From Thermoplasmata archaeon (GTDB lineage Archaea > Thermoplasmatota > Thermoplasmata > Lutacidiplasmatales > SKW197), in assembly GCA_038874435.1 (NCBI GenBank), contig JAVZCK010000010.1:20897-84896 (forward strand): 64,000 bases of DNA. The letters are read 5' to 3'. The notes under the pieces were generated by a model. The model did no database searches. It worked only from the letters and a program-made list of their open reading frames with translations, and was not told where the DNA came from. The translations under genes were made by a program, and so were the position numbers. Below, one piece after another: positions 43,751 through 51,939 of the stretch. How positions within the stretch are numbered: the first letter of the stretch is position 1; each line of letters starts with the position of its first letter.

Positions 43751-46402
43751 ATGAAAACAAAAAGATTTCCACCAACATTTGTAGACCGAGTACTCGAACT
43801 TAAAACAATGGAATTGGCGATGGAAAAGACAAAAGACAAAAAGGGAAGCACAATCTTGATTACTGGTGATGTTGGCGTTGGTAAAACAAGGCTTGCTGAG
43901 GAGTTTGCAGAGTTTTGCGAGAGCAAAGGTTTTATTGTGCTGTCATCCTTTTGCCTTGGCAATGATGAAACTGCATACTTTCCTGTGCTCACAGCACTTG
44001 AGAATTATGCAAAAAAAGTTAGAGAGAAAGGAGAGGGGTGTGTTCCATTGGGTTTGGCAGGATTTCAGGCACTGGAAGTTGAAGAAAGAACTCCGAATGG
44101 GCTGACAAAAGAGAGAACAAGAATGCTCGAGTATTTGCTCAAGCAGTTTGTTGAAATTGCAAGAAAGCAAGCAGTATTGTTCTGGGTTGACGATTTGCAT
44201 CTTGCAGACTCTGCTACCCTTGCCTTCTTTCACTATCTTTCAAGAAATGTGCGAAAGGAAAGAATTCTGGTGGTCGCAACATATGTTGAAGAGTATGCTA
44301 GTGCTAACACTGTGTTTGCAAAGACGCTGAGAAACATGAGTATAGAAAGAATGTACACTACCTTAAGACTTGGAAATTTCAGTGAGAGAGAAACTGAATG
44401 CATGGTTAAACAATTTGGATTTGAGAATGCAAAAGAGGTCGGGAAATACATTCACGAAAGAACATCTGGCAACCCGTTCTTTGTTGTTGAGTTTCTGGCA
44501 GCACTAAGGGCTGGGAATGTAAAAGAGATGGAAGCAATTAAAAAGATGGTGGTGCCAGAGAGCGTTAAGGGTCTCATCAAACTGCGAATCTCCAGATTAA
44601 GCGAGAAGGCAATGAAGGTTCTCATGGCTTGTGCAATTCTCGGAAAGGCATTTGAGTATCAAGCCCTAAAGCGGCTTGTAGAGTTAACTGAGGAGGAACT
44701 CCTGGATGCACTGGATGAGCTGAGAGACCGGCACATACTGGTTGAGTGCCATGAGTTTGAGGAGGGATATAGATTTGTGAGCAACACTGTGCATGAGGTT
44801 GTGTGTGGTGAGACAAGTCGGATGCGGAAGAAATTGTTGCATCAGAAGGCTGGGAAAATCCTTGAAGAAATGCATCGCAATGATGAGAGGTTTTGGAACA
44901 CACTTGCGACTCATTATCGGGAAGGAGGAAATCGTGAAAAATTTATTGAGTATGGAGTTAAAGCAGGCAGAGCTGCAGCTAGAAGATTTGCAAACACAGA
45001 AGCAATTGAATTCCTTGAAGAAGTGGTTGAGATGCTTGGTAACACACAAGAAGAGGTGTGGCAGAAGGTAGAAATCCTCGGTGATTTGGCAGAGGTGCTG
45101 GAACTTGAAGGAAGGTTCGACGAGGCCATTGAAATGCTTGATAGAAGAACAGGATTGATATTGGGCAATGCTGTGGAGACTGGAAAGACCCACATAAAGA
45201 AGGCGGAAATTTACATCTATAAGGGCGACTACGAAAGGGCATTGATTGAGATTGAAAATGGAGCGAAAAAATTACCTGCTAGCAATGCAGAGTTAGAACT
45301 GGCAATGGCATGGAGTACAAAGGGCTATGTATATGAGCGAATAGGAGATTACAGGAACGCAATTGAGATGCAGGAGAGAGCCAAAATCGTGTTTGAGAAA
45401 GTAAACGCAACGAAAGAATTGGGGAATGCATTGAATAGAATAGGGGGATGCTACTGGTATTTAGGGGAATATGAGAAGGCTCTTCAGTGGTTCAATCTAG
45501 CTTTAGCAATTCGTGAGAAAGCAGGCGATTTAAGAGGCTTTGCAGTAAGCTACAACAACATTGGCATTGTTTATCATGATAAAGGAGAGTTTGATAATGC
45601 ACTTGAGTTCCATAAAAAAAGCTTGGAGATACTGGAGAAGATAGGGGATGTGAGTGGCATTGCAGCAAGCTACAACAACGTTGGCAATGTTTATCATGAT
45701 AAAGGAGAGTATGATAATGCACTTGAGTTCCATAAAAAAAGCTTGGAAATAAAGGAGAAAATCGGAGATACGTGGGGCATTGGAATAAGTTACAACAACA
45801 TTGGGAGTGTTTATACCGACAAAGGAGAGTATGATAATGCACTTGAGTTCTACAAAAAAAGCCTGGAAATAACGGAGAAAATCGGAGATATATGGGGCAT
45901 TGCGGCAAGTTACAACAACATTGGCTGGGTTTACCTCGAAAAAGGGGATTTTGAACTCGGAATAGAATTTTTTCAAAAAAGTCTTGCATTTGCAAAAGAG
46001 AAAGGTGAGAAAATTACAATTTGCAACGCTCTCTTTGGCATTGTAATATGTTATGTTGGGTTGAAGAATTTTGTTGCAGCCAATAAGACAATTGAAGAAG
46101 CAAAGGGAGTTGTGGAGGAACTTTGTCTGAAGCCATTTGAGGCAAAATTTTTGTATGTTTCAGGTCTTCTTCTTACTGCAGAGGGTAAAATCGCAGAGGC
46201 AGAAACTGTTCTAAAAAAGGCTATTGAAATTTATGAAGGTACAGGAAATCTTGTTATTAGTTATTACAAGGCCATATTTGAGCTCGGGAAAGTGTGTAAA
46301 GACAAAGCGTTGCAGGAGAAAGCTTTGGCTTTTTTTGAGAGGAGCGGGAACAATGTGTGGGCTGCGAAGGTGCGAAGGGAAATGGAATCGGGGACTCAGT
46401 AG
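43751..46402 (+). CDS. STAND-type ATPase with C-terminal tetratricopeptide repeats
   Basis: An 883-residue protein of the MalT/COG3899 plan. Walker A is ITGDVGVGKTRLAEEF (K45), Walker B VLFWVDDLHLADSATL (near 141-150), then a winged-helix-like region (about 270-380) and a helical-repeat domain. At 500-790 are TPRs with 40-residue periodicity, four of them nearly identical (SYNNIGIVYHDKGEFDNALE-type). No N-terminal effector domain is seen. It probably senses a signal through the TPRs and switches by nucleotide. It could be a regulator or part of an immune-type system. An inverted repeat ends exactly at its start codon. Confidence 0.85.
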   Translation: MKTKRFPPTFVDRVLELKTMELAMEKTKDKKGSTILITGDVGVGKTRLAEEFAEFCESKGFIVLSSFCLGNDETAYFPVLTALENYAKKVREKGEGCVPLGLAGFQALEVEERTPNGLTKERTRMLEYLLKQFVEIARKQAVLFWVDDLHLADSATLAFFHYLSRNVRKERILVVATYVEEYASANTVFAKTLRNMSIERMYTTLRLGNFSERETECMVKQFGFENAKEVGKYIHERTSGNPFFVVEFLAALRAGNVKEMEAIKKMVVPESVKGLIKLRISRLSEKAMKVLMACAILGKAFEYQALKRLVELTEEELLDALDELRDRHILVECHEFEEGYRFVSNTVHEVVCGETSRMRKKLLHQKAGKILEEMHRNDERFWNTLATHYREGGNREKFIEYGVKAGRAAARRFANTEAIEFLEEVVEMLGNTQEEVWQKVEILGDLAEVLELEGRFDEAIEMLDRRTGLILGNAVETGKTHIKKAEIYIYKGDYERALIEIENGAKKLPASNAELELAMAWSTKGYVYERIGDYRNAIEMQERAKIVFEKVNATKELGNALNRIGGCYWYLGEYEKALQWFNLALAIREKAGDLRGFAVSYNNIGIVYHDKGEFDNALEFHKKSLEILEKIGDVSGIAASYNNVGNVYHDKGEYDNALEFHKKSLEIKEKIGDTWGIGISYNNIGSVYTDKGEYDNALEFYKKSLEITEKIGDIWGIAASYNNIGWVYLEKGDFELGIEFFQKSLAFAKEKGEKITICNALFGIVICYVGLKNFVAANKTIEEAKGVVEELCLKPFEAKFLYVSGLLLTAEGKIAEAETVLKKAIEIYEGTGNLVISYYKAIFELGKVCKDKALQEKALAFFERSGNNVWAAKVRREMESGTQ

Positions 46403-46574
46403 TTAGTCAATGGTCCAAAGCGAGTGGCAAAGCCAGTACCGAAAAAACTCCTTCTCACCATGCTCGAATAACCACTTAACCCATTTCGGAAATAATTTAT
46501 ACACGAACAATATTCTCTCTATTTGCAGAATGTAGAAGTTAAGCGCTCACAAATCACATCTCAGGGTGATATCT

Positions 46575-47210
46575 ATGATGTTGAGGAGTTGTTCAGTACA
46601 CGGGTTTTTCAGGGGGGAAAAGTGCCCCATCTGCGGAGATGCAGGCAAGTTCCTGCTGAATGATGATGAGGTAGAGCATCTTAGCAAGGTGCTGGCTGGT
46701 GTGCTCAGACATTTTCCAGATAGATACAAGTTGGAGATGGATGAGCATGGGTGGGTTGACCTGAAGGCATTTCTAGCTGCAGTGCAGCGAAGGCACCGCC
46801 AGTACAGGTTTCTTAGAACCTACCACATTATAGGGCTGATTGAAACCGACCCAAAGGGCCGATACCAGTACAACGGCACCAAAATCAGGGCGACCTATGG
46901 CCATTCATTTGAAGTTGACCTTGACCTACCAACAGATAACCTTCCACCGAAACTCTACTATCCATCTACGCCAGAGGAGGCAGATATACTGCTTGAGACG
47001 GGCATCAAGCCCACAGACAGGAAAATGGTGCATTTGAGCGGCACACTTGAGGATGCGGAGAAAGCAGGAAAGGTAAGAATTGAAGACCCTGTGATTCTGG
47101 TTGTGGATACTGAGAAAACTGTGAGTATGGGGCATAAGATAATGCGAGCTGGCAAAAGTGTTTACATTGTGAATGAGATTCCAAGGGAGTGTCTCTCGAA
47201 GGTGGAGTGA
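46575..47210 (+). CDS. kptA: RNA 2'-phosphotransferase (Tpt1/KptA)
   Basis: Moves an internal 2'-phosphate of RNA to NAD, giving ADP-ribose 1''-2'' cyclic phosphate. The N-terminal zinc-binding stretch CSVHGFFRGEKCPICG is typical for archaeal KptA. LSKVLAGVLRHFP, DEHGWVDLKAFL, YQYNGTKIRATYGHSF and LYYPSTPEEADIL are family-specific. C-terminal H-x-SGT region and VDTEKTVSMGHKIMRAG complete the NAD pocket. ATG 46575 has GGTGAT 4 nt upstream, so the GTG at 46566 is not used. TATA-like TAATTTATAC lies at 46493-46502. The length is 211 residues. Confidence 0.93.
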   Translation: MMLRSCSVHGFFRGEKCPICGDAGKFLLNDDEVEHLSKVLAGVLRHFPDRYKLEMDEHGWVDLKAFLAAVQRRHRQYRFLRTYHIIGLIETDPKGRYQYNGTKIRATYGHSFEVDLDLPTDNLPPKLYYPSTPEEADILLETGIKPTDRKMVHLSGTLEDAEKAGKVRIEDPVILVVDTEKTVSMGHKIMRAGKSVYIVNEIPRECLSKVE

Positions 47211-47957
47211 TTAAAGTTTACGGAGGAGAGCAAGGGTCTCAAGCCAGTTATTTACATGCAGTTTCTCTCTTCTGGTATACACATACATCCCCTTAGTATC
47301 ATCTCTATCAATCCTGAGACCGTAGCTAAAGTTCTCTTTATGGAGCGTCTCCAGGAAAACGTCTTCTGATGGCGTTTTTCCATAACCCGAGATGAAGGCA
47401 TTCAGAACGACTGGCTCAATCCCGTATTTTTTGAGTAGGGGCTCTATTATGAATGTTACAGGGTCACCCTGACAGTCCACAAGAAGCTTCATTTCTTTCC
47501 AAAAATCAATTTTTTTATGGAGCGAGTTCACAAAATCCTCCATTGCATTAGGATAATATGTGGTTGTTCCGAGTTCTTCTATTCCTACCCTTGTAAATTT
47601 TCCACTCTTCTTTATTGCGAGAATTTGCTGGATTACCTCCTCGGAAGCATTTTCTCCCGAAGCATCGTATAGATGCACCTGGATTTCACCATCAAAGAAG
47701 GAAACATACACACCAGCATCAATTTCCTGCTCTTGGATCACATGCCGTAAGGCAACGCTGGGCACGAGACGCACATCAAACGCTGTTATGCCAGTAGAGG
47801 CAAGGCCACTGATTATTTCCCGTCTCACAAACCTGCATACTGGCTTCCCATCTCTGCCCACACCAATTACTTTGTCCTTTCCGAAGAAAGTGCCAATTGC
47901 ACAGCCAAGCAACACGGACTCAAGAGGATTATATTCCCTCCATGCATATAACCTCAT
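47211..47957 (-). CDS. Degenerate phosphohexomutase-like protein
   Basis: A 248-residue protein with weak likeness to alpha-D-phosphohexomutase domains: VGRDGKPVCRFVRREIISGL, STGITAFDVRLVPSVALRHVI. At the usual phosphoserine loop (TASHNP) it has only YVSFFDGEI, so the catalytic serine is missing, and it is about half the normal length of 450. It sits 9 nt downstream of a nucleotidyltransferase gene in the same direction. In some relatives a mutase-like domain is fused to such a transferase; here it is a separate chain. A regulatory or structural subunit is more likely than a mutase. The function is unproven. Confidence 0.65.
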   Translation of the reverse strand: MRLYAWREYNPLESVLLGCAIGTFFGKDKVIGVGRDGKPVCRFVRREIISGLASTGITAFDVRLVPSVALRHVIQEQEIDAGVYVSFFDGEIQVHLYDASGENASEEVIQQILAIKKSGKFTRVGIEELGTTTYYPNAMEDFVNSLHKKIDFWKEMKLLVDCQGDPVTFIIEPLLKKYGIEPVVLNAFISGYGKTPSEDVFLETLHKENFSYGLRIDRDDTKGMYVYTRREKLHVNNWLETLALLRKL

Positions 47958-47966
47958 TTTATCACC

Positions 47967-49034
47967 TCATTCACCAACCAGGAATGTGCCTGGGTTCACA
48001 GTGGTGCCACACCATAGCTTTAAATTCTGCCCAAGGACGCAATTATCACCGATTTTGCTCTCGGCACCAATCACCACGCCTGGCATTATCCTGCAGTTTT
48101 TTCCGACTTCCACATTTTCAGCGATTATGGTTTCAGTGATGCTTGTTCGTTCCTGAATTTTTGCACCATTCCAGATTACCGTGTTCGAAAGTTTACACCC
48201 CTCGCCTATCACCACATCATCACCAACCACAACAAAACCCTCAATCACTACATTGCCAATTTTTGCAGTTTCCGGGTAAAAGAGCTGTCCCTTCTCATCA
48301 TAACGAACTCTGAACTTACTGTTAAATGAAATCTTCTTCTCAATTGCATCTCTCGTTGCAAAAAGGTATGAACTGTGCCTGCCTATGTCGTTCCAGTATT
48401 CCCTGAATCTGTAGCCGAAGATTGGATAGTTTTTTTCTACGAGGAGTGGAAATAGATGCCTGGAAAAATCAAATTCAGTGTTATCCGGCACATGCTCAAG
48501 CACCTCTTTTTCAACTACATAAATACCGGCATTCACGATGTTGGAGAATGCCTCAGATTCTCTTGGCTTTTCCACAAATCTTGTCAGGCGTGAATCCTCA
48601 TCAAGCGTGGCAATACCGTAGTGGGAAACCTCGTCCGATTCTGAAAATGCCACCGTTAGTTTGCTCCCCTTCTCAAAATGGAAATCCAGAAGTTTCTGCA
48701 AGTTGATGTCCGTGATGAGGTCTGAGGATGAAACAAAAAACCGCTCCTCAAGCAAATCTAGATTGCGTTTGACCGCACCAGCAGTTCCGAATGGAATGTT
48801 GTTATCCCTTATTTCAATTTCCACTTTTTCCTTCCATTTTTCAAGATGTTGAATTAAACGCTCCTTCCTGTAGTCCACAAGCACCAGAAATTTTTCAACA
48901 CCAAGTCGCAAAAAGCTCTGTAGAATTCTATCAATAACAGGTTCGTTCATGAATGGAATCAGGGGTTTAGGGATGGGGTGAGTAAGTGGAAGCAACCTTG
49001 AACCCCTACCAGCTGCAAGAATCACGGCCTGCAC
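47967..49034 (-). CDS. Sugar-1-phosphate nucleotidylyltransferase with left-handed beta-helix
   Basis: A 355-residue enzyme that couples a sugar-1-phosphate with an NTP. The N-terminal MQAVILAAGRGSRLLPLTH and PKPLIPFMNEPVID are the nucleotide-binding signatures. The catalytic aspartate is in SSSDLITD; FVEKPRES and VNAGIYVVEK follow. The C-terminal part from about 255 is a hexapeptide-repeat beta-helix (IGNVVIEGFVVVGDDVVIGE). The specificity (mannose or glucose, GTP or UTP) cannot be read. It is followed by a mutase-like gene. The product likely feeds glycosylation of the many surface proteins in this window. Confidence 0.92.
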   Translation of the reverse strand: MQAVILAAGRGSRLLPLTHPIPKPLIPFMNEPVIDRILQSFLRLGVEKFLVLVDYRKERLIQHLEKWKEKVEIEIRDNNIPFGTAGAVKRNLDLLEERFFVSSSDLITDINLQKLLDFHFEKGSKLTVAFSESDEVSHYGIATLDEDSRLTRFVEKPRESEAFSNIVNAGIYVVEKEVLEHVPDNTEFDFSRHLFPLLVEKNYPIFGYRFREYWNDIGRHSSYLFATRDAIEKKISFNSKFRVRYDEKGQLFYPETAKIGNVVIEGFVVVGDDVVIGEGCKLSNTVIWNGAKIQERTSITETIIAENVEVGKNCRIMPGVVIGAESKIGDNCVLGQNLKLWCGTTVNPGTFLVGE

Positions 49035-49120
49035 AATCAGATGAAATGAATTGAAGAGATATAAGGGTTGTTGTGGAATACTCCCAAAACTTTATCTATT
49101 GAGAATGGAATTTCCCTTTA

Positions 49121-49900
49121 ATGGTTGATGAAAAACTAAAGTCAGTGCTCGTAGCAATCTACAAATTGGGTTATGAAGAGGCAATTCAGGATGCGAGCAG
49201 ATATGCAAGACAGGCAAGAACAATGACAGAATTTCTGCTCTACCTCAACAGCAAGTTGAGTGTGCTAGATAAAGAATGTGCGAACAAGGTAAATGAGTTG
49301 CTGGATTTTGCAAACGAAATTGAAAAGGCAGAAAGTAGAGAGGGAAGCAAAGAAAAGAAAAGCAAAGAGGGAGAGCTTGGGTTGATGCCTGGTCAGAGTG
49401 TCCTTTTCTGCGAGGAGAAACCGTCAAAAAGCTTGGACTATCTTATTGAAATTGCAGATGAGAAAAAAACTCCAGTGCTCTGTCTCACAAGAAAGCCGAG
49501 AGAGTTGCTTGCAGGTCGGGAAGAAAATGTGAAGGATAGAAGTTTTAAAATCGTCTGGCTTTCTAAAATAGAAAAAGAAGGAGGGCTCAGTGAAAATGGC
49601 GATGAATACACACCCACAGGGCTTTCCATCTGCGAGGAGGTTTCCACAACCCAGGACATAAACAAAATCACAGGCATCGTTCAGGAATACCTTTCAAGCA
49701 CGGCACCTCCCCTCATCTATCTTGATGGATTGAGTTACCTTGTCACCCAGACGGACTTTACGAAAGTTCTCAAATTGGTTCAGTGGATTTGTGAGCAGAT
49801 TGCAGTCAAGAATGGGTATTTTATCGTTTCTGCAGACCCTGGTGCATTTGATGCTAAGGAATTTGAAAAACTGAAAAATGAGATGGACATTGTCCACTAA
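49121..49900 (+). CDS. DUF835 domain protein
   Basis: A 259-residue cytoplasmic protein. Residues 1-90 are helical and charged (AIYKLGYEEAIQDASRYARQ). The second half is a DUF835 domain: SVLFCEEKPSKSLDYLIEIA, PVLCLTRKPRELL, the IYLDGLSYLVTQTDF core, and YFIVSADPGAFDAKEF at the end. DUF835 has an NTPase-like strand order without a clear P-loop and is common in Thermoplasmatota signalling proteins. No N-terminal TM or sensor domain. Leaderless by the lack of any ribosome site. It overlaps imidazolonepropionase tail to tail by 4 nt. Confidence 0.85.
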   Translation: MVDEKLKSVLVAIYKLGYEEAIQDASRYARQARTMTEFLLYLNSKLSVLDKECANKVNELLDFANEIEKAESREGSKEKKSKEGELGLMPGQSVLFCEEKPSKSLDYLIEIADEKKTPVLCLTRKPRELLAGREENVKDRSFKIVWLSKIEKEGGLSENGDEYTPTGLSICEEVSTTQDINKITGIVQEYLSSTAPPLIYLDGLSYLVTQTDFTKVLKLVQWICEQIAVKNGYFIVSADPGAFDAKEFEKLKNEMDIVH

Positions 49901-51120
49901 ACCACAATTCTTCCTTTTTTCACAACATGCACTACATTGTTTCTTCCCACCATGTAAGGAATTTGCTCGAAGTTCGCCACATCCAGAATTATTATGTCTG
50001 CCTGTTTCCCCCTTTCAATGCTTCCCACCCTCTCCCCCATTCCCACTGCAAACGCCGCATTGATTGTGGCTGCAGCAATTGCTTCCGCAGGCAGCATTTT
50101 CATCTTGTAAACAGCAAGCGAAAGCACCACCTGCATGCTCAGGCAGTAGGCATTGGGGTTAAGGTCTGTGGCTAGAGCGACTGGAAGCCCCATCGAAATC
50201 ATTTTTCTTGCGTCAGGGTATGCATTCAAAAACGATGTAAAGGGTGTGGCTGGAAGAAGCACAGGGATTGTGCCCGCATCTAACATTGCTTTCAGCCCTC
50301 TTTCGCTCGCCATGAGCAAATGGTCTGCTGAAACTGCACTCAAACTTGCTGCAAGTTCCGCACCCCCAAGCTGGACAAACTCATCCGCATGAAGCTTAAG
50401 TTCGAAACCATGCTTCCTGGCACTTTCCAGAATTCTTTGCGTATCCTCTATCTCAAAAACTCCTTTTTCACAGAAGACATCACAGAAGTTCGCAAGGGAT
50501 TTAACCTCAGTTAGCATCGCAATAACTTCCTCCACATACTTTTCTTTGCTATCTGTAAACTCAGGTGGCACCGCATGGGCTCCGAGAAAAGTTGGCACAA
50601 TGTCTATACCCGTCTCTTCAGCAATCCTTTTTGTGGCTTCAAGTATTTTTATCTCAGCGTTCCTCTCAAGCCCATAACCGCTCTTTGCCTCAATTGTGGT
50701 TGTTCCATGAGATAGCATTTCAAGTACTCTGGCCTTCCCAATCTCCACAAGTTCCTCAATGCTCGCAGCCCTGGTCTTTTTTACTGTGCTGAGAATCCCC
50801 ATACCCCGTTTTAAAATCTCCATATAACTCAAACCCTGGATTTTGAGGGAAATTTCCTGCTCTCTGGTGCCTGCAAACACAAGGTGGGTGTGAGCATCCA
50901 CAAAACCAGGCATCACAACCTTGCATTTTGCGTCAAGAACCTCATCATAGCTTCCTTCACCAAAATCCTTTGTTTTGCCCACATCAACAATCACACCATC
51001 TTCCACAACTAATGCCCCATCTTTGATAATGCCCAGCTCTGTCATTTCTGCCCCTTTTTTTGGCTTGCCATCAGAGGCAACTGTAAGCAACTGTCCTGCA
51101 TTTTTAATTAGGAGTTTCAT
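49897..51120 (-). CDS. hutI: Imidazolonepropionase
   Basis: Amidohydrolase that opens imidazolone-5-propionate to formiminoglutamate in histidine degradation; 407 residues, metal-dependent. Metal ligands are in VDAHTHLVFAGTREQE and LKLHADEFVQLGGAELAA; SHGTTTIEAKSGYGL is diagnostic for HutI; ATDLNPNAYCLSM contains the catalytic aspartate. GERVGSIERGKQADIIILD closes the amidohydrolase signature. No hutH, hutU or hutG lies in the window, so the rest of the pathway must be elsewhere. The gene is monocistronic here as far as seen. Confidence 0.96.
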   Translation of the reverse strand: MKLLIKNAGQLLTVASDGKPKKGAEMTELGIIKDGALVVEDGVIVDVGKTKDFGEGSYDEVLDAKCKVVMPGFVDAHTHLVFAGTREQEISLKIQGLSYMEILKRGMGILSTVKKTRAASIEELVEIGKARVLEMLSHGTTTIEAKSGYGLERNAEIKILEATKRIAEETGIDIVPTFLGAHAVPPEFTDSKEKYVEEVIAMLTEVKSLANFCDVFCEKGVFEIEDTQRILESARKHGFELKLHADEFVQLGGAELAASLSAVSADHLLMASERGLKAMLDAGTIPVLLPATPFTSFLNAYPDARKMISMGLPVALATDLNPNAYCLSMQVVLSLAVYKMKMLPAEAIAAATINAAFAVGMGERVGSIERGKQADIIILDVANFEQIPYMVGRNNVVHVVKKGRIVV

Positions 51121-51181
51121 GGTTGAGAGAATAAACTAAAATACTTAATGGTAATTATGGAACACGAAGGAGGCGACAAAA

Positions 51182-51670
51182 ATGGACCTGAAAATGCGTG
51201 TGGTAAGTATGGACATCCCGAAGGATGCAAATATCATAATAGGACAAACCCATTTTATAAAAACGGTCGAAGACATCTATGAAGCAATTGTGAACACAAA
51301 TCCCAACATGAAATTTGGGCTTGCGTTTTGCGAAGCATCTGGTGCATGCTTGGTTCGTGTCGATGGTAATGACGAAAAATTGATGGAAATTGCAGCAAAA
51401 AATGCAATGGACATCGGAGCTGGGCATACTTTTGTGCTTCTTATTAAGGAGGGGTATCCGATAAACATTCTCAACACCCTCAAAAATGTGCCAGAGATTT
51501 GTCATATAGTGGCTGCAACTGCAAATCCACTCCAAGTGGTGGTTGCAGAAACAAGCCAGGGCAGAGGAATTCTGGGAGTGATTGATGGTTCCTCGCCAAA
51601 AGGAATTGAAGACCAGGCAGGAAAGGACTGGAGATACGATTTTCTCAGAAAGATAGGGTATAAGAAATAG
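51182..51670 (+). CDS. Adenosine-specific kinase family protein
   Basis: A 162-residue protein of the archaeal PF04008 family described as adenosine-specific kinase. Family regions: IIIGQTHFIKTVEDIYEA, NMKFGLAFCEASGACLVR, NAMDIGAGHTFVLLIKEGYP and VVVAETSQGRGILGVIDGS near the C-terminus. GGAGG at 51169-51173 stands 8 nt before ATG 51182, and ATACTTAATG upstream may be a TATA element. A small interrupted reading frame follows after 9 nt. Confidence 0.93.
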   Translation: MDLKMRVVSMDIPKDANIIIGQTHFIKTVEDIYEAIVNTNPNMKFGLAFCEASGACLVRVDGNDEKLMEIAAKNAMDIGAGHTFVLLIKEGYPINILNTLKNVPEICHIVAATANPLQVVVAETSQGRGILGVIDGSSPKGIEDQAGKDWRYDFLRKIGYKK

Positions 51671-51679
51671 AGGAAAAGG

Positions 51680-51883
51680 ATGGTAGACCCTGTACTTCTC
51701 ACATATATTGAACAGGAATTAGAGCGAAACACTCCGGAAGAAACAATAAAGAGAATCAATTTCAGCAGGTTTGGGACTAACATCTAGTTTCTGAAAAAGG
51801 ACGGAAAAAAAATTTTGTATTCTGTGAGAGAAAAAACGGATTTTGAAAATGCACGGAAGATTGTAGAAAAACTTTTGCTTTAG
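51680..51883 (+). pseudogene. Small gene split by an in-frame TAG
   Basis: ATG 51680 opens a 35-codon frame (MVDPVLLTYIEQELERN...) ending at TAG 51785. The same frame stays open for 31 further codons (FLKKDGKKILYSVREKTDFE...) to TAG 51881. The two parts read like one 67-residue helical protein with a beta-like GKKILYSV stretch. AGGAAAAGG lies just before the ATG, and it follows the kinase gene by 9 nt. TAG is an ordinary stop elsewhere in this window (trmY, adenosine kinase, HTH gene), so a nonsense mutation is most likely. The family is not recognised. Confidence 0.5.
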
Positions 51884-51939
51884 AGAAATAAACACTGGCT
51901 AAATTCAAAAAAACAAAAAATAAAAAAGGTGTTGGGTGT

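Noticed and set aside
45541..45960. Direct repeats as a CRISPR array
   Set aside because: The 120-bp units are in frame and code for TPRs; there are no spacers.
43751..46402. Antiviral Avs/STAND defence gene
   Set aside because: There is no N-terminal effector domain and no defence genes nearby; a regulatory ATPase fits better.
51785..51787. Pyrrolysine codon
   Set aside because: TAG is used as an ordinary stop by several genes here, and no PYLIS-like hairpin was seen.
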